The notes below the pieces were generated by a model. It made no database searches. It was not told the origin of the DNA and saw only the letters and a list, made by a program, of their open reading frames with translations. Of a DNA stretch of 6,924 nt, positions 1 through 5,573 are shown in pieces. The stretch comes from Burkholderiaceae bacterium (GTDB taxonomy: Bacteria; Pseudomonadota; Gammaproteobacteria; Burkholderiales; Burkholderiaceae), in contig CANCBK010000157.1 in the NCBI GenBank assembly GCA_947374315.1, positions 1 through 6,924 on the forward strand. The letters are read 5' to 3'. The position numbers and the translations under genes were made by a program. Each line of letters opens with the position of its first letter. The stretch's first letter is position 1.

Positions 1-1207
1 GATTTGCTTGTGACCAAGAGCCAATTACATTTAAGTTGTTTGAGGTGCCCGGGGTGAGGGAGGCCCTACTTCCAACAAAGGAGCCAAGAGAAAAATTATT
101 ACCCCAAAAGTTAAAATTAATTGGAACGCCATCCAGATCATTCATTACAAGGCCTAGAGTTGTGACTTTACGCAAACTTCCCGGTGTGCGGTGAACGTCA
201 TAAGTCTTGCTGCCATCCAGGTTGGTAACCTGAGCGGCACTAGCATCTACGGCTGAGCCGTTGCTGTTGTTCCAAAAGTTAACTCCATCATAGGAAACCT
301 CGCCAATTTGCTGTTTAGAGGCAAGCGAAGCTAGAAAAAAGCCAGGATTGGTGTAGTTCAGTCTTTGGCCGGTGGTTTGATCATAAAGAAAATTCTGCCA
401 CTCAGAAAAGGTAGTTCCAACTGCTGAGGTTGACGGGTTGTAGCAAACGCTATTCGCAGCAGTAGGCGTGGTGACTGAGGCGCCAGTTTCAAACAAGTAC
501 AACCCTTTGCTAAAAGCAAAAAAGCCAGGGGTTGGTGTGCTGTTGTTATTATTGTTGCTATTGAGGATGGCGCCATACCCTGAATCGCCGTTATTTGAAT
601 ATTTTGAGATGCCAGCATTAACGCCGCCACCATTGCCATAGCTAGCGATTTCAGAAGGGGAGACATTTACATAGCCAGAGCCGCCAGCACAGGTCCCAAG
701 GCTAGAGGAAGCTGGGCTAGAGCAAAAACTAAAGTTCCATTTGCCATAGGGCGGATAGATAGCAGGCCCTCCGGCAATACTTGCCTTAATCTGAATATTT
801 TCCTGACCCTTATTGTTACCGCTATCAGCCGGACTCAATACGGCCCCAGTTACATTAAGAGCATGACTTACAGGATCCTCGATAACGCTTATTACTGCAG
901 TTAGCCAGCTGGCCGTTGTAGATGTTGCTGTGCCGTTTGTGCTATTTGAATTAGAAGAGTTATCGCATTTATTTTGATCAACCAAGGCAACATACTGACC
1001 TGTTCCCACATGGGTTTCAGGAGACATGCCTCTGATGATGCAGCCAATCATACTGACATCTTGGAATGTGCTCTGAGTGGGATCTTGCGCATATGAAGTT
1101 TGCACATCCGTGATGTATGGGGAGCTACTGGGAACCTCAGCAAATAGATGTGGCTGATAAGCGCATAGCGCAAAATAAAAAGCAGCTTTTGGTAGAATTT
1201 TGAGCAT
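1..1207 (-). CDS. Large secreted protein, N-terminal part, family not recognised
   Basis: An open frame of 402 codons runs from an ATG at 1207 to the left edge with no stop, so the C-terminus lies outside the window. Residues 1-23 look like a Sec signal peptide: Lys3 and Lys7, then AAFYFALCAY, with likely cleavage after LFA at residue 23. The rest is rich in Asn, Ser, Thr and Gly, including an SNSNSTNGTATSTT stretch near residues 86-99 and a run of five Asn near 218-222. Later cysteines (about 56, 81, 162, 173 and 255) could form disulfides after export. This composition fits an extracellular or surface protein such as an adhesin, a PilY1-like tip protein or a type II secretion substrate, but no family motif is visible and no function is assigned. 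The start is supported by AAGG seven bases upstream. An in-frame ATG at 1303 would overlap the lipoprotein gene and bury the signal peptide. Probably cotranscribed with the lipoprotein gene 32 bases upstream. Confidence 0.8.
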   Translation of the reverse strand, partial: MLKILPKAAFYFALCAYQPHLFAEVPSSSPYITDVQTSYAQDPTQSTFQDVSMIGCIIRGMSPETHVGTGQYVALVDQNKCDNSSNSNSTNGTATSTTASWLTAVISVIEDPVSHALNVTGAVLSPADSGNNKGQENIQIKASIAGGPAIYPPYGKWNFSFCSSPASSSLGTCAGGSGYVNVSPSEIASYGNGGGVNAGISKYSNNGDSGYGAILNSNNNNNSTPTPGFFAFSKGLYLFETGASVTTPTAANSVCYNPSTSAVGTTFSEWQNFLYDQTTGQRLNYTNPGFFLASLASKQQIGEVSYDGVNFWNNSNGSAVDASAAQVTNLDGSKTYDVHRTPGSLRKVTTLGLVMNDLDGVPINFNFWGNNFSLGSFVGSRASLTPGTSNNLNVIGSWSQAN

Positions 1208-1214
1208 TGCTCGG

Positions 1215-1218
1215 CCTT
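1215..1218 (-). promoter_or_regulatory. Ribosome binding site of the large secreted protein
   Basis: AAGG on the minus strand lies seven bases before the ATG at 1207. It favours that start over the in-frame ATG at 1303, because the peptide from 1207 begins directly with a signal peptide. The site sits in the 32-base gap after the lipoprotein stop codon. Confidence 0.55.
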
Positions 1219-1239
1219 GCGCAGAAAGTGAGTGGGAAA

Positions 1240-1419
1240 TTATTGCTGGGGTGGAACTGCTGATACTGCGCTTGGTAGGGTACAGTTTGAAGCAACTGCG
1301 CATACTCCAGAGCTTGCAGTCACTCCATTTGAGCTGGAGCCGCCCCCACCACCACAACCACCCAACGAGGCAATTAATAATAGGAGCAGTAAAAGTTTTG
1401 TTGCTTTAATGTTATTCAT
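1240..1419 (-). CDS. Small lipoprotein, 59 residues
   Basis: This small gene runs from ATG at 1419 to TAA at 1242-1240. The protein starts MNNIKATK, followed by seven leucines (residues 9-15), then IAS and the lipobox Leu19-Gly20-Gly21-Cys22. That is a classic lipoprotein signal peptide, so Cys22 should be lipidated and the mature form would be only 38 residues. After the cysteine come five glycines and three serines, a flexible tether, and then a tail with two more cysteines (40 and 46) that could form a disulfide. The residue after Cys22 is Gly rather than Asp, so outer-membrane sorting is plausible. Translation initiation looks weak: GGGG lies five bases before the ATG. The next gene starts 32 bases downstream on the same strand, so the two probably form a bicistron. 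It is much smaller than known secretin pilotins and no function can be given. The signal peptide makes a real gene likely despite the short length. Confidence 0.7.
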   Translation of the reverse strand: MNNIKATKLLLLLLLIASLGGCGGGGGSSSNGVTASSGVCAVASNCTLPSAVSAVPPQQ

Positions 1420-1467
1420 GCAAGCCCCATAAAAGAGAATTATTCACCAGCTCTGCCCAGCATACCT

Positions 1468-1498
1468 ATCGGCAATGAAATAGATAATTGATTCCGAT
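1468..1498. repeat. Imperfect inverted repeat upstream of the lipoprotein gene
   Basis: On the plus strand ATCGG (1468-1472) pairs with CCGAT (1494-1498), and inside it CAAT (1473-1476) can pair with ATTG (1487-1490). The structure lies about 50 bases before the lipoprotein ATG, inside the probable 5' leader. The stem is short and AT-rich inside, so its significance is uncertain. Confidence 0.35.
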
Positions 1499-1499
1499 T

Positions 1500-1559
1500 G
1501 AGTTGACGGCACATAAGATTTGGAGTCCGGCCTTATCCCAGCAGGCCGTAAGTCAACTC
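1500..1559. repeat. Nested inverted repeat, outer 8-bp stem with inner hairpins
   Basis: The ends GAGTTGAC (1500-1507) and GTCAACTC (1552-1559) are perfect reverse complements. Inside, CGGCC (1528-1532) pairs with GGCCG (1544-1548). Two other pairings share the base at 1532: ATAAG (1513-1517) with CTTAT (1532-1536), and CTTA (1532-1535) with TAAG (1549-1552). A transcript could therefore fold in mutually exclusive ways. The element lies about 80 bases upstream of the lipoprotein start. It does not match a tRNA, and the GTT/AAC orientation at its ends is opposite to that of integron attC sites. Confidence 0.5.
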
Positions 1560-1589
1560 CACAATGTAAAGGCATATAGAAGGTAAAGC

Positions 1590-1609
1590 CATCCCTAAAT
1601 TTAGGGATG
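1590..1609. repeat. Perfect 20-base palindrome
   Basis: The plus strand reads CATCCCTAAA followed by its exact reverse complement TTTAGGGATG, with no spacer. Symmetry breaks at 1589/1610. Such a site could bind a dimeric regulator. As RNA it would form a hairpin only with a small unpaired loop at the centre, and no T-run follows on either strand, so it is unlikely to be an intrinsic terminator. It lies about 170 bases upstream of the lipoprotein ATG. Confidence 0.6.
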
Positions 1610-1615
1610 CTGCGC

Positions 1616-1873
1616 TTACGAGCGTTTCATCCGACCAGGAATTTGTGCTATGAAGAGGTGAGCCTGCATTTTCGAGATTGCAATGCTGAACAAAGCCTGA
1701 TTATCTGCAGCCACTTTAATTTATCCACTTGCATCCAATGACCATAACTCCCGCTTTTTGAGGTAAATTGAATTTATATTGGCAAAGTTCGTAGAGAGAG
1801 GGCTTACCGTCTCATGTCCAAGAGCAAGAGGGCCCCATAGTTCAGTTGGGGCAACATTGAATTCCTTGCCCAT
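1616..1873 (-). pseudogene. Possible gene remnant: reading frame interrupted by in-frame stop
   Basis: One minus-strand frame reads protein-like for about 85 codons with a single internal stop. A 50-codon stretch starts at ATG 1873 (MGKEFNVAPTELWGPLALGH...) and ends at TAA 1723-1721. The same frame then continues for 34 codons (IKVAADNQALFSIAISKMQ...) to TAA 1618-1616. Upstream of the ATG the frame is also open, from about 1937, except for a TAG at 1885-1883. No ribosome binding site precedes the ATG and I do not recognise the product. It could be the decayed 3' end of a gene, or a chance open stretch. At this base composition one stop in about 85 codons is not strong evidence. Confidence 0.2.
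1832..1852. repeat. GC-rich hairpin, 6-bp stem
   Basis: GCCCCA (1832-1837) and TGGGGC (1847-1852) are perfect reverse complements around a 9-base loop. On the minus strand the hairpin is followed by CCTCTTGCTCTT, which is pyrimidine-rich but not a T-run. It sits about 105 bases beyond the M23 stop codon, so it could help end or protect that transcript, but it is not a textbook terminator. Confidence 0.35.
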
Positions 1874-1958
1874 GAAAATCTAAAGGTCAAATGCTTGGAA
1901 TGGTTGCTGGGTGCCCGATAAAATTTTGTTTCAAATGAATGGGCGAGTATTGATGAAA

Positions 1959-2885
1959 TTAAAGAGGCCAGCCCTCTTCATGGGCCTTAATAGGTCTGGG
2001 GGTAGGGGTAATTAGTCTTTGGTAAGCCACCACTAGTGGCCGCCCATTTTGCAAAATCTCGTAATGCAAATGGGGTCCGGTAGATCGACCTGTCGATCCC
2101 ACTCTTGCCAAAATTTGACCGCGCTTTACTCGCTCCCCTTGTTTTACCAAGATTGCCTGAGCATGAGCATATCTAGTGGTAATGTTATGCCGATGCTCAA
2201 GCTCTACTACATAGCCATATTCATCGTCCCAATTGGCCCGCTTTACTATGCCCTCGGCAGTTGATAGAACAGGTGTGCCTTTTTCCGCAGGGAAATCTAT
2301 GCCATCATGCCAGGCCAATTGTCGGGTAAATGGATCGGTGCGATATCCGGGGCCGCTGGAGGGCAGGGCTTTAAATGGTAATGGTAAGGTAGATGGAATG
2401 GACTTGAGAAATTCTTGGTTTTGCGTTAGTGATGACTTTAAGATTTTGATCTTATAAGCCAAGACAGTGGATTCTTGAAGGGTTCGATCAAGTCTTACCC
2501 CGTATATCTCCCCCTCATTAAGTAATTCATACCTAGCGGGCTTTAATGGACCGCCTTGAGGGCCGAGTTGGTGGGGGCCTCTCGAATTTAAATCGTGCGG
2601 TAATTGGTTTCGTGCGGCATCTAATTCATTGAGATTATGTTGCGCCTCTAATAGCCTCGCTTGCAATTCCAATAATTTAGATTCATATGCTGACTCTGAA
2701 TTGGCGACAGTATTATTTTCTAGGGGAAATGCTCTCCTACTCACCCCATGTTTTGCAGAAGCAAAAAACAAGTAACCAGAAAAAATAATAGTCATAAATA
2801 CAAGGCACCATAACCATAATTGTGTTGTTGAGATGTGCATATCTCTAATGCGACTATTTCTCCTGGTTATTATCAATATTCGCAT
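1959..2885 (-). CDS. Membrane-anchored M23 family metallopeptidase
   Basis: This 308-residue protein is a predicted peptidoglycan endopeptidase of the M23 (LytM/lysostaphin) family, acting in the periplasm. A short basic cytoplasmic start (RRNSRIR, residues 8-14) precedes one membrane segment at about 21-43. Residues 60-95 and 125-160 are probably helical or coiled-coil. The M23 domain spans about 176-290. The zinc ligands are present: His193 and Asp197 in HDGID, and His274 of the HLH motif (272-274) after GSTGRSTGP. The family histidine in RYAH (241) is also present. The domain is therefore probably active, unlike degenerate activators of the EnvC/NlpD type. The start at 2885 keeps the basic stretch before the membrane segment; ATG 2840 would lose it. 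The gene lies 37 bases downstream of gspF on the same strand and is probably cotranscribed. That suggests, without proving, a role in opening the wall for the secretion machine. A general cell-wall hydrolase is the alternative. Confidence 0.9.
   Translation of the reverse strand: MRILIITRRNSRIRDMHISTTQLWLWCLVFMTIIFSGYLFFASAKHGVSRRAFPLENNTVANSESAYESKLLELQARLLEAQHNLNELDAARNQLPHDLNSRGPHQLGPQGGPLKPARYELLNEGEIYGVRLDRTLQESTVLAYKIKILKSSLTQNQEFLKSIPSTLPLPFKALPSSGPGYRTDPFTRQLAWHDGIDFPAEKGTPVLSTAEGIVKRANWDDEYGYVVELEHRHNITTRYAHAQAILVKQGERVKRGQILARVGSTGRSTGPHLHYEILQNGRPLVVAYQRLITPTPRPIKAHEEGWPL
1962..1978 (-). terminator. Possible terminator hairpin overlapping the end of the M23 gene
   Basis: On the minus strand AAGAGG and CCTCTT form a perfect 6-bp stem around a 5-base loop. 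TAATTTC follows directly, giving a short, interrupted T-rich tail. The hairpin uses the last codons of the peptidase gene and ends just before its TAA. Its position at the end of the presumed operon fits transcription termination, but the weak T-tract keeps confidence low. Confidence 0.35.
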
Positions 2886-2909
2886 AAAGTATCGTCCGGT
2901 TCATTGTTT

Positions 2910-2927
2910 ATTGATCAAGCAATCAAT
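2910..2927 (-). repeat. AT-rich hairpin spanning the gspF stop codon
   Basis: ATTGAT (2927-2922) and ATCAAT (2915-2910) on the minus strand form a perfect 6-bp stem around TGCTTG. The stem contains the gspF TGA stop. It is AT-rich with no T-run after it, so it is not a good terminator. It could modestly affect mRNA stability or coupling between gspF and the peptidase gene, or be chance. Confidence 0.25.
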
Positions 2928-4143
2928 GGATGCCAGAATTCATTTCTAAAATTGGTTGCATCACAGCCATAACGATCCCTAAAACCATTAGCCCCATTGT
3001 TAATATTAAGATGGGCTCTAAAAATCCGGTAAAAATTGCTGTTTTTTGTTCCGACTCTAGTTCGGCATTTTCTGCTCCGTACTTGAGCATATCCGCCAAC
3101 TTGCCCGATGTCTCTCCTGAGCGAATCAGATGAATAAGGACGGGTGAAAACACTCCTTGACTACCTAAAGCTCTGGCTAAGCTAGAGCCTTCTCGCAAGC
3201 GTTCCTCGGTAGAGTCAATTGCCAAGCGTAATACATGGTTTCCTAGAGTATGACGAGCGCCACGAAGTGCGGAGAGGATTGGAACATTGGCTGAGACTAA
3301 CATTGCCATCGTATTAGAGAAGCGCGCAGTTTCAAAACCCAGTATTAGTGGCCCTAATAGCGGTAAATTAAGCAATGCACGATCAACCTTTAAGCGCACA
3401 TCTTCGCGCCTTAAGGCGCGCCGCCCATAATAAATTCCAATCAAAATTAGAATAACGAGAAGCCATGACCAATTTACTAAAAAATAAGATAAACCCAAAA
3501 TAAAACGGGTTGAAAATGGTAAAGCTTGTTTTGTGCTTTGAAATACCCTGGCGATTTGTGGCACAACATAGGTCATTAAAAAGACCACTATCATGAAGGC
3601 AACACCAGTAAGCATCGCTGGATAAACTAATGCACTCAGTGCTTTTTGTTTTAAGGCCTGACGCTTTTCTAAAAACTCTGCAAGCTGTGTTAATACTTGA
3701 CCCATGCGGCCCGACTGTTCTGCGGCTGCAACTACCCCTTGATAAAGGGTGTCAAATGAAAGTGGTTGAGTAGCAATTGCTTTTGATAGAGGGAGGCCTG
3801 CACGCAGCTCAGATACTACGGCTTGTAATATGTGCTTGGTATGCGATTTATTGGTTTCATCAGCCAATACCGAAAGTGTTTCATCAATTTGTACACCAGA
3901 GCGCACTAGCAATGCAACTTGTTTGGTTATTACCGCCAACTCATTCTTGCCTAAGGGCTTTTCATCTGAAAACCAACGATTCCAAAATCTTTGCTTACTC
4001 CAATCAAGCTCTAACTCAATCTTCATGGGTATTAACTGCTTGCTCATAAGTGCTTGGCGTACGGCGCACACATTCTCGCCTTCCACACTTCCGCGCTCAC
4101 TTTTGCCTGTATAAGTTAAAGCCTCAAATCGGTAGCGTGGCAT
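2923..4143 (-). CDS. gspF: Type II secretion system inner-membrane platform protein GspF
   Basis: This 406-residue polytopic inner-membrane protein forms the platform that, with the GspE ATPase, drives pseudopilus assembly. The length matches the usual GspF size of about 400. It begins MPRYRFEALTYTGKSERG, the typical N-terminal motif. Two T2SSF repeats follow: the first at about 71-195, containing VALLVRSGVQIDETL and AAAEQSGRMG; the second at about 273-396, containing AMLVSANVPILSAL and IRSGETSGKL. The paired E-x-SG and E-x-SG motifs are characteristic of GspF/PilC proteins. Predicted membrane segments lie near 170-193, 219-238 and 371-396, the expected three. The gene starts 17 bases after the gspE stop, which is doubled (TAA TAG). 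The ribosome binding site is weak, so translation may depend on coupling to gspE. PilC or MshG paralogues are related, but the gspD-gspE context and the MPRYRFEA start favour GspF. Confidence 0.92.
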   Translation of the reverse strand: MPRYRFEALTYTGKSERGSVEGENVCAVRQALMSKQLIPMKIELELDWSKQRFWNRWFSDEKPLGKNELAVITKQVALLVRSGVQIDETLSVLADETNKSHTKHILQAVVSELRAGLPLSKAIATQPLSFDTLYQGVVAAAEQSGRMGQVLTQLAEFLEKRQALKQKALSALVYPAMLTGVAFMIVVFLMTYVVPQIARVFQSTKQALPFSTRFILGLSYFLVNWSWLLVILILIGIYYGRRALRREDVRLKVDRALLNLPLLGPLILGFETARFSNTMAMLVSANVPILSALRGARHTLGNHVLRLAIDSTEERLREGSSLARALGSQGVFSPVLIHLIRSGETSGKLADMLKYGAENAELESEQKTAIFTGFLEPILILTMGLMVLGIVMAVMQPILEMNSGIH

Positions 4144-4160
4144 CTTATTCTATAGCCCTA

Positions 4161-5570
4161 TTAGTCAAGCTCACCCGAGCCAGTTACACGCAATAACTCC
4201 TCAAGAGTGGTCTTGCCATCGCTTACCCAGCGCTGACAATCATCGGATAATGTCCTCATTCCATTGGCTAAGGCCTGTTTGCGAATTTCACTCTCAGCAC
4301 TATGGTTATGAATTAATTCTCGTAATTTTTCATTGGTTGCCATTAGTTCGTAAATGCCCGTTCTGCCACTATAGCCAGAATTGCTGCATGTATTACAGCC
4401 CGTCCCGCCGCAAGATGTACAGGTTAGGCGAACAAGTCTTTGTCCTAGCACCCCTAAGAGCGTGGAAGATAGTAAAAAGGGCTCTATACCCATATCTATT
4501 AATCGCGTGACCGCTGATGGCGCATCGTTAGTATGCAGGGTGGCTAGTACTAAATGTCCTGTTAGCGAGGCTTGAACAGCAATTTGTGCAGTTTCTAAAT
4601 CACGTATTTCCCCAATCATCACAATGTCAGGGTCTTGACGGAGAATTGCTCGTAACGCCCTGGCAAAGCTCATGTCAATACGAGAGTTCACTTGAGTTTG
4701 GCCAATGCCATCTAGGCTGTATTCAATCGGGTCTTCTACCGTCATAATATTGTTTGTTTTGGCCCGAAGGCGCAGTAAGGCGCCATACAGTGTGGTAGTT
4801 TTCCCGCTACCAGTGGGCCCTGTTACAAGTACGATGCCATGTGGCTTATGAATTAATTGGTCAAATTGGGAGAAGGTATCTATCGCCATTCCCTGTGCTT
4901 GTAAATCCAGACGATCATAATTTTTTTCTAGCAGGCGCAAAACCACTCGCTCACCATGGGATGTTGGTAAGGTGGAAACTCGAACATCAATCCCTTTGCC
5001 TCCAACGCGCAGAGATATTCTGCCATCTTGAGGCATTCGCTTCTCAGCAATATCAAGCGCAGCCATAATTTTTATACGTGAAACTAATGCCGCATGCAAA
5101 TCTCGACGCATGTCTACGATGTCGCGTAAATTTCCATCAACTCGAAATCGTACGATCGATTTACGTTCGAATGCCTCTAGGTGAATATCTGATGCACCAT
5201 CACGACTTGCTTGTTTGAGTAGGCTATTAATCATGCGAATAACAGGGGCATCATCATTCATTTCTAATAAATCTTCAGAAATGGGCATGTCTTGCAATAG
5301 GCGAGACAGGTCAACAGCCTCCTCAACCTCATCTACAACCTGAGCTGCGTCGGAGCCGCCCTGTGAATATGCCTCATTGAGTATTTGCAAGACCTCCTGA
5401 GAGGGCTTTTCTATCCGGACTACTGGCCCAGTTATGCGACAGATTTCGTGCAGAACTGATAGATCGGTATCGGGGCTATGAATTAAATGAGGTAAGGCAT
5501 CCTCTTGATCGCCGCTTTTACTTAAGAGAATGTGATTGGCTCGAGCATAAGCAAATGGTATTCGTAGCAT
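4161..5570 (-). CDS. gspE: Type II secretion system assembly ATPase GspE
   Basis: This 469-residue cytoplasmic hexameric ATPase powers pseudopilus assembly and is held at the membrane by GspL and GspF. The N-terminal part (1-100) is the GspE N-domain, starting MLRIPFAYARANHILL. The motor domain carries all expected motifs: Walker A GPTGSGKTTT (251-260, Lys257), Asp box TVEDPIEY (277-284), Walker B DPDIVMIGEIRD (313-324, Glu321) and His box LTGHLVLATLHTN (336-348). Conserved arginines near DGNLRD and in KRMPQDGR are present. A tetracysteine site follows (Cys384, 387, 392, 395), but the two CxxC pairs are only four residues apart, unlike the much longer spacing in classical GspE. This accounts for part of the short length. 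The ATG lies 3 bases after the gspD stop and no Shine-Dalgarno is evident, which suggests translational coupling to gspD. PilB and MshE are relatives; the context favours GspE. Confidence 0.94.
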   Translation of the reverse strand: MLRIPFAYARANHILLSKSGDQEDALPHLIHSPDTDLSVLHEICRITGPVVRIEKPSQEVLQILNEAYSQGGSDAAQVVDEVEEAVDLSRLLQDMPISEDLLEMNDDAPVIRMINSLLKQASRDGASDIHLEAFERKSIVRFRVDGNLRDIVDMRRDLHAALVSRIKIMAALDIAEKRMPQDGRISLRVGGKGIDVRVSTLPTSHGERVVLRLLEKNYDRLDLQAQGMAIDTFSQFDQLIHKPHGIVLVTGPTGSGKTTTLYGALLRLRAKTNNIMTVEDPIEYSLDGIGQTQVNSRIDMSFARALRAILRQDPDIVMIGEIRDLETAQIAVQASLTGHLVLATLHTNDAPSAVTRLIDMGIEPFLLSSTLLGVLGQRLVRLTCTSCGGTGCNTCSNSGYSGRTGIYELMATNEKLRELIHNHSAESEIRKQALANGMRTLSDDCQRWVSDGKTTLEELLRVTGSGELD

Positions 5571-5573
5571 TAT

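Larger units (their letters stand above)
1420..1958. other. 539-base intergenic region with several inverted repeats
   Basis: This stretch separates the stop of the M23 peptidase gene from the lipoprotein start. No intact gene is convincing on either strand. It contains four inverted repeats (1468-1498, 1500-1559, 1590-1609 and 1832-1852) and a broken minus-strand reading frame (1616-1873), each listed separately. The promoter of the lipoprotein and secreted-protein pair should lie here, but I found no minus-strand -35/-10 pair with good spacing. TTGACT at 1556-1551 has only a GATAAG-like box 13 bases later, which is too close. Confidence 0.8.

Noticed and set aside
358..666. Minus-strand 102-codon frame inside the secreted-protein gene.
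   Set aside because: It is a shadow in another frame of the longer open frame at 1-1207, which has a signal peptide, a ribosome binding site and coherent composition.
1240..1303. Earlier in-frame ATG at 1303 for the large secreted protein, adding 32 residues.
   Set aside because: It would overlap the lipoprotein gene in another frame, lacks a ribosome binding site and would place the signal peptide internally. The ATG at 1207 has AAGG at good spacing.
1500..1559. Integron attC site suggested by GTT/AAC at the ends of the inverted repeat.
   Set aside because: In attC the outer cores read AAC on the left and GTT on the right; here the order is reversed on both strands. No integrase or cassette array is visible.
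1607..1741. Plus-strand frame of 44 codons starting at the edge of the palindrome.
   Set aside because: No usable ribosome binding site spacing, no recognisable motif, and it lies antisense to the other possible remnant frame. Length is within chance expectation.
1839..1890. tRNA-like stretch: TAGTTCAGTTGG resembles a tRNA D-arm (A box), and GGTCAAATGC about 45 bases on resembles a T-arm.
   Set aside because: The anticodon stem and T stem cannot be paired, the D-loop is too short and the acceptor ends match only with an insertion. At best a decayed tRNA, more likely chance.
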